A model generated the notes under the pieces. That model was not told where the DNA came from and did not search any database. It was given only the letters and a program-made list of their open reading frames with translations. Of a DNA stretch of 64,000 nt, positions 45,022 through 53,881 are shown piece by piece. The position numbers and the translations under genes are program-made. The stretch is taken from assembly GCA_016742275.1 (NCBI GenBank), contig JACVCD010000006.1, positions 1 to 64,000 of the forward strand, in the 5' to 3' direction. Origin of the DNA: Gemmatimonadaceae bacterium. GTDB lineage: Bacteria; Gemmatimonadota; Gemmatimonadetes; Gemmatimonadales; Gemmatimonadaceae. The first letter of the stretch is position 1; each line of letters starts with the position of its first letter.

Positions 45022-45049
45022 TAAAGTTACGGACCGACGCTGCCGATAG
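45022..45049 (+). promoter_or_regulatory. Sigma-28-like promoter upstream of flgM (TAAAGTTA-N12-GCCGATAG)
   Basis: Close match to FliA consensus. Confidence 0.75.
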
Positions 45050-45074
45050 TCCCCAGTGAGGAGGAGGAACCCCT

Positions 45075-45359
45075 ATGAAGATCAACAGCTATATCGACTC
45101 CCTGCGTACGACGCCGACGAGCTCCCCTGCCGTCCAGCGTCCCGCTCAGGAAGTTGCGCAGACCCCGGCTTCGCGGCCGGTCAAGTCGGACTCGGTCCAG
45201 ATCTCGGACGAGGCGCGCCGCATGAGTGCGGCCCCCCGTGAAACGCTCGACCCCGAGCGTATCGCCGAACTCCGTCAAAAAGTCTATGCCGGCGCCTACA
45301 ACACGCTTGACGTGGTGGACCAGGTAGCCCGGCGCATCCTTACGCGCGGCGATCTCTAA
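45075..45359 (+). CDS. flgM: Anti-sigma-28 factor FlgM-like
   Basis: MKINSYIDSLRTTP...KSDSVQISDEARRMSAAPRETLDPERIAELRQKVYAGAYNTLDVVDQVARRIL. Confidence 0.87.
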   Translation: MKINSYIDSLRTTPTSSPAVQRPAQEVAQTPASRPVKSDSVQISDEARRMSAAPRETLDPERIAELRQKVYAGAYNTLDVVDQVARRILTRGDL

Positions 45360-45401
45360 CGCCGCACCTTTGAATCCGGCGACTCCAGGAGATTGGCGGT
45401 T

Positions 45402-45773
45402 ATGAAGTTCCTCGTCGTGGACGACTCAGCGACCATGCGTCGCATCGTCATCAACTCGCTGCAGCGCATCGGCTACAATGAAGTCGTTGAAGCCGGCGAC
45501 GGTCAGGAAGCCCTGACCAAGTTCGACACGTCCATCTCGTTTGTCATTACCGACTGGAACATGCCGAACATGAGTGGCACCGAGTTCACGAAGGTGCTTC
45601 GTACGCGTGACGATGGTCGCACGGTACCGGTGTTGATGGTGACGGCGCGTTCGGTGAAGGAAGACATCCTCACCGCGATGGAAGCCGGCGTCAACAACTA
45701 CATCGTCAAGCCTTTCACGCCCCAGGTCCTCAAGGAGAAGATCGACGCGCTCCTGCCGGCCGCGGCCGCCTGA
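45402..45773 (+). CDS. cheY: Chemotaxis response regulator CheY
   Basis: MKFLVVDDSATMRRIVINSLQRIGYNEVVEAGDGQEAL; FVITDWNMPNMSG; NYIVKPFTPQVLKEKI. Confidence 0.96.
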   Translation: MKFLVVDDSATMRRIVINSLQRIGYNEVVEAGDGQEALTKFDTSISFVITDWNMPNMSGTEFTKVLRTRDDGRTVPVLMVTARSVKEDILTAMEAGVNNYIVKPFTPQVLKEKIDALLPAAAA

Positions 45774-45783
45774 GGATCGATCA

Positions 45784-46464
45784 ATGTCCAGTACCCGCGC
45801 TCATGAAGTGCTGTATGAATCCGAGGCGGCACTCCGCCTTGTGGATCAGGAATTGACCGGCTTGCACGACGTGCGCGATGCCGCGCCACCGCAGGCGCCC
45901 ACTATTTCGCTTTCTGACTTGCCGAACATTCTCGAGCAGGCCAACACGCAGATCCTGAATGTGCTGGCTCGACTTCGGGAAAGCCGTGCCGCCCTGCAAA
46001 CGACGGCGCTTGAGCGCCTGCAGACCACCCATGAAAAGATCAAGGAAGTGACCTCGGCCACCGAGGACGCCGCGATCAACATCATGGATGCCTGCGACCG
46101 TGCGACGCAGATGGTCGATGAACTCGATACGATCGATCAGGAAGAAGCGCCTGACCGTGAGAAGGCCACGGGGATCCGTGCCAATCTGCGCGACGAGTTG
46201 TTCCTCATGATGGGCGCCCTGCAGTTCCAGGACATCACGTCGCAGCAGCTGGCGCACGCGTCCTCGGTGCTGGTGGATATGGAGCAGCGTCTGCTCGATG
46301 TGGCGCGCCTCTTTGATCACAATGTCGACACCGGTCACATCTCGCTCTCCAAGAGCGCGATCGACGAAGCGACATTCGATCCGAATGCGACGACGCGCAA
46401 CGCCGAAGGGCGTCAGGCGCTCGCCGACGAAATCTTCACCACGGTGAAGGCTCCCGCGGCGTGA
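45784..46464 (+). CDS. cheZ: Chemotaxis protein phosphatase CheZ
   Basis: ALQFQDITSQQLAHASSVLVDMEQRLLDVARL; after cheY. Confidence 0.9.
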   Translation: MSSTRAHEVLYESEAALRLVDQELTGLHDVRDAAPPQAPTISLSDLPNILEQANTQILNVLARLRESRAALQTTALERLQTTHEKIKEVTSATEDAAINIMDACDRATQMVDELDTIDQEEAPDREKATGIRANLRDELFLMMGALQFQDITSQQLAHASSVLVDMEQRLLDVARLFDHNVDTGHISLSKSAIDEATFDPNATTRNAEGRQALADEIFTTVKAPAA

Positions 46465-46487
46465 TCCCCCCGGTCACGTGTGGGTGA

Positions 46488-46527
46488 AACGGCCCGTACT
46501 CGCAAGAGTACGGGCCGTTCACTTTTT
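46488..46527 (+). terminator. Intrinsic terminator after cheZ
   Basis: AACGGCCCGTACTC-GCAA-GAGTACGGGCCGTT perfect 14-bp stem followed by cacTTTTTgc. Confidence 0.92.
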
Positions 46528-46543
46528 GCACGGTTTTATACGG

Positions 46544-46571
46544 TAAACCTGCGCGGGGGCGCGACCGATAC
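46544..46571 (+). promoter_or_regulatory. Sigma-28-like promoter upstream of cheA (TAAACCTG-N12-ACCGATAC)
   Basis: Same spacing as the flgM promoter; immediately after the cheZ terminator. Confidence 0.6.
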
Positions 46572-46618
46572 TGTGACGAGAGAAGCTGGCGTCCGAGTGG
46601 ACGTCGGCACTGGCACCC

Positions 46619-48940
46619 TTGCTGGCATGCCCCGTGTCTCCACTGAATCTTGATGATGCCGCCACGCTGCTGATGCAGTTGGAGGCGACCGATACCGCCG
46701 ATCTCGCCGTCCTGCGCGACGCACTCACTGATCTCGCTTTCGAGAACAAGGTGCCGCTCCGGGCGCAACCGTTCGTGGCCAAGGCCGCGCGCGTACTCGG
46801 CACCATTGTGAATGGAACTGCCGCCGATGTGCAGGCCGCCTTCGCCGACGTGGGTCAGTCGATCGAAGAAGCCATGAAGATCTGCGACGCCGCGACACCG
46901 GCAGCAGCCGTGGGCGCAGTGCCCGTGGCGCAGGTGATGGCGGGAACGATCAACGGGGCGACGGCGATTGCCGTGGCGTCCGGTGCGCTTACGACTGAAA
47001 AGCAAACGGCGGAAGCAGAAAAGCCGAAAGCGAAGAAGGCGGAAGCGAAGGCACCGGAAGCTGTGGTTGCGGCTCCTGCGCCCGCGGCTCCCGCAGTTCC
47101 CGCTCCTGTTGCTTCCGCCCCGATTGCTTCCGCGCCAGTTGCTTCCGCTCCACCTGCTTCCGCTGTTAAGGCAGTTGCTGCAGTTGATGAGCGCCTCGGC
47201 GATGATGCAGACCGCGATCTGCTTCCCGACTTCATCACTGAAAGCACCGAGTGCGTCGGCAACTCCGAAGCGGCGTTGCTGCAGCTCGAGGAGAATCCGT
47301 CGGACGAAGAAGCGGTCAACACCGTCTTCCGCGCCTTCCACACGGTCAAGGGCACATCGGCGTTCCTCGGTCTTACGCGCATTGCAGCGTTTGCCCATGA
47401 AGCCGAGTCGCTGCTGAGCCGCGTGCGCGACAAGGAAATCACGTACACGCGAGGCTGCGCGGATCTGTCGCTGCGCTCCGTGGACATGCTGAAGGATCTG
47501 CTCCAGGTCGTCGAAACGGCGCTTGCCGGCGACGGTCGTCTGCCGATTCCTGCTGGCTATCAGGAACTGCTCGACGCACTCGCGGGGTACGATCCGGCGC
47601 GTGACGCGAATGGCGTGACGCTATCGGTGGCAGCGGATGCTGAAGACATTTTCCCGGCGCCCAGCGATGCAGGTACTGCTCGCGCGGAAGCCGGTGCGCC
47701 GGCCAATGGCGGCGCTCGCAAAGCGAACGAACCGGTCAACGTCGATGCCACCATCCGTGTACGTACGGACCGTCTGGATCGCCTTATCGACATGGTCGGT
47801 GAGCTCGTAATCGCGCAGTCCATGATTGCCGGCGACGATACCATCGACACCGCAACGCAGTACGAATTGCAGCGCAAGGTCACACACGCCGGCAAGATCG
47901 TGCGTGAACTGCAGGATCTCTCCATGTCCATGCGCATGGTGCCGCTGCGTGCGACGTTCCAGAAGCTCACGCGTGTCGTGCGCGACACGGCCAGCAAGGC
48001 CGGCAAGACGGTGCAGTTCACTACCGATGGCGACGATGTCGAAATCGATCGCAACATGGTGGACCGCCTGAGTGATCCGCTGGTGCACATGGTGCGCAAC
48101 GCGGTCGACCATGGTGTCGAGCCGCCGAGCGAGCGCACGGCCAATGGCAAGAACAGCCTGGGCCAGGTGCGCCTCCGCGCCTACCACGCGTCAGGCAATG
48201 TCGTTGTCGAGCTGATCGATGACGGCCGTGGTTTGCACCGCGACAAGATCGTCAAGAAGGCCATCGAGAAGGGGCTGATCGAGAACGATAAGGGCATGAC
48301 AGACAGCGATGTCTTCAACCTGATCTTCGCGCCTGGCTTCTCGACGGCAGAAAAGATCACGGACATTTCCGGCCGTGGTGTGGGTATGGACGTGGTGCGC
48401 CGGAATCTCGAAGAGATCCGCGGCCGCATCGAGATCACGTCGGCGCCTGGCAAGGGCACGACGTTCGCGATCCGTCTCCCGCTCACGCTCGCGGTCACCG
48501 ACGGCATGCTCGTGCGTGTTGGCGAAGAGCGCTTCATCATCCCGCTCACGCACATCCACATGTCATTCCGCCCCGAGCCCAGCATGCTGAGCACGGTGGT
48601 CGGCAAGGGTGAAATGGTGGTGCTGCGTGGTGAGCTGATGCCGGTGGTGCGTCTGCATCGCCTGTTTGAAGTCGCCAACGCGGTGGAAAGCCCGTTGGAA
48701 GGTCTGCTCATGATCGTCGGCGATGGCAGTCGCCGCACGGCGCTGCTCGTGGATGATCTCCTCGGTCAGCAGCAGGTCGTGGCGAAGGCGTTGAGTGATG
48801 GTCTGGGCAAGGTGGCCGGTGTGAGTGGCGGTGCCATTCTCGGCGACGGTCGCGTGGGCCTCATCCTCGACGTCAACGAAACGGTCGCTCTCGCGCAGTC
48901 GATCGATACGACCGCCCCGTCGGTGCGTAACGCCGCGTAA
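46619..48940 (+). CDS. cheA: Chemotaxis histidine kinase CheA with N-terminal extension
   Basis: HPt (NTVFRAFHTVKGTSAFLGL), dimerisation, HATPase (VDHGVEPPSERTANGK, GRGVGMDVVRRNLEEIRGRIEI), CheW-like C-terminus; ~190 aa precede the HPt. Confidence 0.96.
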   Translation: MLACPVSPLNLDDAATLLMQLEATDTADLAVLRDALTDLAFENKVPLRAQPFVAKAARVLGTIVNGTAADVQAAFADVGQSIEEAMKICDAATPAAAVGAVPVAQVMAGTINGATAIAVASGALTTEKQTAEAEKPKAKKAEAKAPEAVVAAPAPAAPAVPAPVASAPIASAPVASAPPASAVKAVAAVDERLGDDADRDLLPDFITESTECVGNSEAALLQLEENPSDEEAVNTVFRAFHTVKGTSAFLGLTRIAAFAHEAESLLSRVRDKEITYTRGCADLSLRSVDMLKDLLQVVETALAGDGRLPIPAGYQELLDALAGYDPARDANGVTLSVAADAEDIFPAPSDAGTARAEAGAPANGGARKANEPVNVDATIRVRTDRLDRLIDMVGELVIAQSMIAGDDTIDTATQYELQRKVTHAGKIVRELQDLSMSMRMVPLRATFQKLTRVVRDTASKAGKTVQFTTDGDDVEIDRNMVDRLSDPLVHMVRNAVDHGVEPPSERTANGKNSLGQVRLRAYHASGNVVVELIDDGRGLHRDKIVKKAIEKGLIENDKGMTDSDVFNLIFAPGFSTAEKITDISGRGVGMDVVRRNLEEIRGRIEITSAPGKGTTFAIRLPLTLAVTDGMLVRVGEERFIIPLTHIHMSFRPEPSMLSTVVGKGEMVVLRGELMPVVRLHRLFEVANAVESPLEGLLMIVGDGSRRTALLVDDLLGQQQVVAKALSDGLGKVAGVSGGAILGDGRVGLILDVNETVALAQSIDTTAPSVRNAA
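47100..47166 (+). repeat. Degenerate 18-bp tandem repeat (GTTGCTTCCGCNCC-type) encoding the Ala/Pro linker of CheA
   Basis: gttgcttccgccccgattgcttccgcgccagttgcttccgctccacctgcttccgct; protein VASAPIASAPVASAPPASA. Confidence 0.8.
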
Positions 48941-48975
48941 TTGCGGCGTCGCACCTTAAGAATTGCAACACAGAG

Positions 48976-49003
48976 TAAAGCTCCGCTGACGGGGCGTCGA
49001 TAC
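48976..49003 (+). promoter_or_regulatory. Sigma-28-like promoter upstream of cheW (TAAAGCTC-N12-GTCGATAC)
   Basis: Same -35 core and N12 spacing as flgM and cheA sites. Confidence 0.55.
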
Positions 49004-49056
49004 ATCATCGTACGGGTCGCAAGACCTGCAGAACTTCTCAACCCATCGAGCGAGCC

Positions 49057-49551
49057 ATGAGCACGCAAATTGATTCCGCGACCCAGACGCAGTCCCGGGC
49101 CGGCAAGTATCTCACCTTCTTCCTCGCGGACGAAGAGTACGGTCTCGAGATCCTCAAGGTCAGCGAGATCATTGGACAGCAGCCCATCACGCGCGTGCCC
49201 CGCATGCCGGAGTTCGTGCGCGGCGTGATCAATCTGCGCGGCAAGGTCATCCCCATCACCGATCTTCGCATGAAGTTCGGTATGGATGCGGAAGACACCA
49301 CCGACAGCTGCATCATCGTGGTGCAGATGAAGGGCATTCAGACTGGTATTGTCGTCGATCGCGTGAGCGAAGTGGTTGCCATCGCCGAAAGCGACATCGA
49401 GGATGCGCCGAGCTTCGGCGCCGGCATCCGCACCGAATTCCTGCTTGGCATTGGCAAGGCAGGTGGCCGCGTGAAGTTGCTGCTCGACATCGACAAGGTT
49501 CTTGCCACGAGTGAACTCCTGGCACTCGAAGCGGCCCAGCAGGCCGCCTGA
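49057..49551 (+). CDS. cheW: Chemotaxis adaptor CheW
   Basis: YLTFFLADEEYGLEILKVSEIIGQQPITRVPRMPEFVRGVINLRGKVIPITDLRMKFG. Confidence 0.96.
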   Translation: MSTQIDSATQTQSRAGKYLTFFLADEEYGLEILKVSEIIGQQPITRVPRMPEFVRGVINLRGKVIPITDLRMKFGMDAEDTTDSCIIVVQMKGIQTGIVVDRVSEVVAIAESDIEDAPSFGAGIRTEFLLGIGKAGGRVKLLLDIDKVLATSELLALEAAQQAA

Positions 49552-49562
49552 GATTGAGGCCG

Positions 49563-49587
49563 ACGTCCCGTCCATCGGACGGGACGT
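49563..49587 (+). terminator. Stem-loop downstream of cheW
   Basis: ACGTCCCGTCC-ATC-GGACGGGACGT perfect 11-bp stem, no U-tract. Confidence 0.5.
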
Positions 49588-49674
49588 ACGCGCCCGCTCG
49601 ACCCAGGCGTTGGCACGCGCCGCGGCGATGTCGCCGTGCCGGTGCCGCTGTGGTCGTCTCGCAAGCTTTCACAA

Positions 49675-50511
49675 ATGACTGCCCCCAGTCCCACCGCCTT
49701 CTTCACGGAATGTGAGTTGACGGCGACGCAGTTTGCGCGCATCACGCGCCTCCTCCACGAGCATGCCGGTATCCGCATGCGCGAAGGGAAGGAGGGGCTG
49801 GTCCGCGCGCGACTTACGAAGCGCCTGCGCAAGCTCGGGCTGGCGGACTTCGATGCGTATCTCGAATTCGTGGAGAAGGAACCGTCGCGCCGCGAATTCG
49901 CGGAAATGATCGACGCGCTGACCACGAACAAGACGAGCTTCCTGCGCGAAGCCTCGCACTTCGACTATTTGCGTGAAGCGGTGTTCCCGCATATCAGCGG
50001 CCCTGTGCGCATCTGGAGCGCTGGCTGCTCGAGCGGTGAAGAGCCCTACACGCTGGCCATGTTGTGCAACGAGACGTTCCCCGACGCGGCCAAGCGCGAC
50101 ATCAAGATTCTCGCGACCGACATCTCGCACCGCGTGCTGGGCACGGCCAAGGCCGGTCTCTACCCGACGGAGAACATGAGCGATGTGCCGGCGCCCTGGC
50201 TGCAGAAGCATTGGGCGCGCCGCACCGATGGCGCAGGTCGCCCGGTGTATGAGGCGCAGCCTTCGCTCCGTCGCATGGTGCACTTCGCCAAGCTCAATCT
50301 CATGGAGCGTTGGCCGATGCAGGGACCGTTTGACGCGATTCTCTGCCGCAATGTGATGATCTACTTCGACAAGGCCACGCAGCAGCAGCTCGTCGAGCGC
50401 TACTGGGCCCTGTTGCGTCCGGGTGGACACCTCTTCGTCGGACACTCGGAGAGTCTCACCGGCCTCACGCACCGGTTCCGGTACGTGCAGCCCGCGGTCT
50501 ACGTGAAGTGA
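49675..50511 (+). CDS. cheR: Chemotaxis methyltransferase CheR
   Basis: TNKTSFLREASHFDYLREAVFPHI; IWSAGCSSGEEPYTLAMLC; DAILCRNVMIYFDKATQQQLVERYWALLRPGGHLFVGHSESL. Confidence 0.96.
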   Translation: MTAPSPTAFFTECELTATQFARITRLLHEHAGIRMREGKEGLVRARLTKRLRKLGLADFDAYLEFVEKEPSRREFAEMIDALTTNKTSFLREASHFDYLREAVFPHISGPVRIWSAGCSSGEEPYTLAMLCNETFPDAAKRDIKILATDISHRVLGTAKAGLYPTENMSDVPAPWLQKHWARRTDGAGRPVYEAQPSLRRMVHFAKLNLMERWPMQGPFDAILCRNVMIYFDKATQQQLVERYWALLRPGGHLFVGHSESLTGLTHRFRYVQPAVYVK

Positions 50512-51026
50512 CCATGGGTACTGCCGCTCCAGCGCGCGTCGCAGACAAGGTCGTCGGGGTAGCCGACCTCAAGGTGTCGAATGTCCAAGGTGAGCGTCTT
50601 ATCACGTATGCCCTCGGCAGCTGCCTCGGGATCGTGATTCACGATCCGGTGGCCGGCGTAGCTGGCATGCTGCACGTGATGCTTCCAACGGGAACCATTG
50701 ATCCAGCAAAGATGGCGGACAAACCCGCCATGTTCGTGGACAGCGGCGTCCCGCTGCTGTTCAAGGAGTGCTACAAGCTCGGGGCCAAGAAGGAGCGCAT
50801 GCAGGTCAAGGTCGCCGGTGGCGCCCATGCCGGTGCGCGCGAAGAAGACGATCGTTTCCAGATTGGCAAGCGCAACATGATCGCGCTGCGTAAGCTCTTG
50901 TGGAAGAATGGCGTGATGATTCACGCCAATGATACGGGTGGTGTGCAGACATCACGCACGATGTGGGTGGACGTGACCAGTGGCGAAGTCACGCTCAAGA
51001 TCAACGGCGCCGAAAGCAAGCTCTGA
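50508..51026 (+). CDS. cheD: Chemoreceptor glutamine deamidase CheD
   Basis: RLITYALGSCLGIVIHDPVAGVAGMLHVMLP; KVAGGAHAG. Confidence 0.95.
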   Translation: MTMGTAAPARVADKVVGVADLKVSNVQGERLITYALGSCLGIVIHDPVAGVAGMLHVMLPTGTIDPAKMADKPAMFVDSGVPLLFKECYKLGAKKERMQVKVAGGAHAGAREEDDRFQIGKRNMIALRKLLWKNGVMIHANDTGGVQTSRTMWVDVTSGEVTLKINGAESKL

Positions 51027-51041
51027 CACGCGAACCGACCT

Positions 51042-51470
51042 ATGGCATTCAACGTACTGGTGGTGGACGACAGCGCCGTGATGCGGCAAATGGTCGTCCG
51101 GACGCTCAAGATGAGCGGCCTCCCGCTGGGCACGGTCCACGAGGCCGGCAACGGTGAGGAGGGGCTGTTCACCCTGCAGGAACAATGGGTGGATCTGCTG
51201 CTGCTCGATATCAACATGCCCGTCATGAATGGCGAGGAGATGCTGCGGCGTCTGCGCGCCAATCCTGAGACGGAAAACCTTCCGGTCATCGTGGTGTCGA
51301 CCGAAGGCAGTGAAACGCGATTGCAAGCGCTGCAGGAACTTGGCGCATCGATCGTTCGCAAACCCTTCGCGCCGGAGACCCTGCGCGAGACCATTCTGCG
51401 CATGACGGGAGTCACCGATGTCGAATACTATGGTTCAGTCCCTGCAGCGAGCGACGACGGCGACTTTTGA
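51042..51470 (+). CDS. CheY-like response regulator
   Basis: FNVLVVDDSAVMRQMVVRTLKMSGL; LLLLDINMPVMNGEEML; VRKPFAPETL. Confidence 0.93.
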   Translation: MAFNVLVVDDSAVMRQMVVRTLKMSGLPLGTVHEAGNGEEGLFTLQEQWVDLLLLDINMPVMNGEEMLRRLRANPETENLPVIVVSTEGSETRLQALQELGASIVRKPFAPETLRETILRMTGVTDVEYYGSVPAASDDGDF

Positions 51471-51894
51471 GGAGCTCGCGCTCCTCTTTCCCGAGCCGGA
51501 TCTGTCGCCTGAACAGGCGGCCGCACCGCTCGATGTCTCGGTGTCGGTGGACTTTCGTGGCCCGCTGACCGGTCGTCTGGTTGTTCGTGCATCGTCGTGC
51601 ATTCTGCCGGCGATTGCGGCCAACATGCTGGGCGCTGAAGAGTCGGACAAGTTGCCGCTGCAGCGCGATGCGCTCGGCGAAGTGGCCAACGTGATCTGTG
51701 GTCACGTCGTGCCGCTCATTGCCGGTGCCGATGCCGTCGTCAATCTCAGTGCACCGCAGGTACATGATGGTGCAGACCTTCCGCAGCGTGATGAGGACGA
51801 ACCCTCGGCGCGTGTGCAGGTCGGTCTCGAAGACGGACGCGCGGAAACCGTGCTCTATCTCTTCAACACCGCCGGAGTCGCGTCGGTCGCGTGA
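51418..51894 (+). CDS. CheX/CheC-like phosphatase domain protein
   Basis: VSVDFRGPLTGRLVVRASSCILPAIAANMLG...QRDALGEVANVICGHVVPLIAG. Confidence 0.78.
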   Translation: MSNTMVQSLQRATTATFEELALLFPEPDLSPEQAAAPLDVSVSVDFRGPLTGRLVVRASSCILPAIAANMLGAEESDKLPLQRDALGEVANVICGHVVPLIAGADAVVNLSAPQVHDGADLPQRDEDEPSARVQVGLEDGRAETVLYLFNTAGVASVA

Positions 51895-53027
51895 GCACTC
51901 TGCTTGCCTCCCTTTCGGGAGGATCCTCCTCTGGAGGATCACCCTCGAGCGGCGCGAGCGCTGCGGTCCCCGGGCGCACGCCTGGTGTGATTCGCGTGCT
52001 CGTCGTCGACGACTCGGCGCTCGTTCGACGCATCCTCACGGATGCGTTGTCGAAGCACGAGGATATCGAGGTCGTGGGCACGGCTACCGATCCCTATGTG
52101 GCGCGTGAGCGCATTGCGCAGCTGCGCCCCGATGTGATCACACTCGATATCGAAATGCCGCGCATGGACGGACTGTCGTTCCTGTCCAAGCTCATGCGGC
52201 ATTTCCCGATGCCGGTGGTGGTGTGCAGTTCACTCACGCCGCAGAACAGCGAGACCGCGCTGCGCGCGTTGTCGCTTGGTGCGGTGGAAGTCATCGCCAA
52301 GCCCGGATCATCGCTCGCAGCTGGTGATGTGGCGGAGGAACTCGCGCGCGCGGTACGTGCGGCGTCGCATGCACGAGTCACCAAGCGTATCGAGCCGGTG
52401 GATCCACCGGCCATGGCGCGTCCGGCCATCGCCACGATTGATTCGACCAACAAGATCATTGCGCTCGGTGCATCAACGGGCGGCACGCAGGCGCTCGAAG
52501 TGGTGCTGCGCCGGTTCCCCGTGGACGCACCAGGTACTGTGATCGTGCAGCATATGCCCGAGCACTTCACCGCCTCGTTTGCCAAGCGTCTCGACAGTGT
52601 GTGTCAGATGCGTGTGCAGGAAGCGAAGGACGGTGACTACGTGGTACCCGGTCTCGCACTGGTTGCGCCTGGCGGCAAGCATCTGGTGCTGCAGGCCAGT
52701 GGTGCAAGATGGGTGGCGCGTGTGAAGGACGGCCCCAAGGTCCATCATCAGCGTCCTGCGGTCGACGTGCTCTTTCAGAGCGTCGCGCGCAGCGCTGGTC
52801 GTAACGCGGTCGGTGCCATTCTCACCGGCATGGGCGCCGATGGCGCCAAGGGCATGCTGGCTATGCGCGAAGCCGGTGCGTACACGGTTGCGCAGAACGA
52901 AGACACCTGCGTTGTGTACGGCATGCCGCGTGAAGCGGTGAAGCTCGATGCTGCGGTGGATATCCTCCCACTCGAAAGAGTGGCCGATGCACTGCTCACG
53001 CATACCCGCTCAGCAGCACACGCATAA
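51891..53027 (+). CDS. cheB: Chemotaxis glutamate methylesterase CheB
   Basis: RVLVVDDSALVRRILTDALSKHEDIEVVGTATDPYVARERI; ALGASTGGTQALEVVL; HMPEHFTASFAKRLD; GILTGMGADGAKGMLAMREAGAYTVAQ-type motif. Confidence 0.96.
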   Translation: MSTLLASLSGGSSSGGSPSSGASAAVPGRTPGVIRVLVVDDSALVRRILTDALSKHEDIEVVGTATDPYVARERIAQLRPDVITLDIEMPRMDGLSFLSKLMRHFPMPVVVCSSLTPQNSETALRALSLGAVEVIAKPGSSLAAGDVAEELARAVRAASHARVTKRIEPVDPPAMARPAIATIDSTNKIIALGASTGGTQALEVVLRRFPVDAPGTVIVQHMPEHFTASFAKRLDSVCQMRVQEAKDGDYVVPGLALVAPGGKHLVLQASGARWVARVKDGPKVHHQRPAVDVLFQSVARSAGRNAVGAILTGMGADGAKGMLAMREAGAYTVAQNEDTCVVYGMPREAVKLDAAVDILPLERVADALLTHTRSAAHA

Positions 53028-53091
53028 AAGCAGTTTGGGTCTATTTCCATCTCACACTCTGAACATCAGAGCGTCTGACTCTCTCAACGTC

Positions 53092-53757
53092 TCAAGCTGT
53101 TGGGAGGACGAGAGAGACTCGTGTCCTGATTTCTCTCTGCGCTTCCAGCTTTCCGCCCAGCGCCATTGCAAATGCATTGGCGAGCGCGAGTCCGAGTCCC
53201 GCACCACGCACACCGTTCTTGGTCGTGAGGAACGGTTCGCCAATACTTGGCAGTGATGCGGCGAATCCCGGGCCGCTGTCCTGCACTTCGATGCGGACCG
53301 TTTGGTTGGCCATCGACAGGTGCACCTCGACCGGCGTGTCGGCGGGTGCGACCTCATGTGCATTACGCAGCAACTCGGTCAGCACCTCGCGGAACCAGAC
53401 AGGGTCCGCGTTGATCGTTGTCCCGGTCGTACCTGCGATCGCAATGGTTCGTGTCGGTACTTCACGCCGAAATGCGTCGACGGTTTCCGCGACGACGGCG
53501 TCTACCGGGACCGGAGCCTTTTTCATGCCGGCAGCACGTGCAAAGCGCGTGACGCGCTGCAGGTACTGCACCATACTTTCCGCCGCGCGCTGAATCTCCG
53601 TGACATCAGCGTGCGTGGGCGAGTCCGCTGGCAGCTCGGAGAGCAGCAGCTCGCTGTACGTGCGCACGACCGTGGAGAAGTTGTTCAGGTCGTGCGAGAT
53701 CCGGCGGGCGAACCGGATGAGGGTCTCGTCGGCAACCGCTGGTGTCGTGTCTGGCAT
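53092..53757 (-). CDS. Orphan soluble histidine kinase (HisKA + HATPase_c)
   Basis: RFARRISHDLNNFSTVVRTYSELLL H-box; LTELLRNAHEVAP N-box; SGPGF; GVRGAGLGLALANAFA; no sensor or TM region. Confidence 0.9.
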   Translation of the reverse strand: MPDTTPAVADETLIRFARRISHDLNNFSTVVRTYSELLLSELPADSPTHADVTEIQRAAESMVQYLQRVTRFARAAGMKKAPVPVDAVVAETVDAFRREVPTRTIAIAGTTGTTINADPVWFREVLTELLRNAHEVAPADTPVEVHLSMANQTVRIEVQDSGPGFAASLPSIGEPFLTTKNGVRGAGLGLALANAFAMALGGKLEAQREIRTRVSLVLPTA

Positions 53758-53881
53758 GGCTAGGATAGAATATGGACACGGTAGCCGCAGCCGGCCCGAC
53801 GCACCATGGGGCGAACGCCCGAGTCCGGTTAGCTGTTCCCTCGATTACCCCGCCCTCCTTCCTTTGCTTCCGGAGCACCAG

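Noticed and set aside
46436-47398. 320-aa minus-strand ORF with Ser/Asn/Gly-Ser repeats (NWRGSNRGGSNRSGN)
   Set aside because: The repeat is the reverse reading of the CheA Ala/Pro linker repeat, not an independent gene
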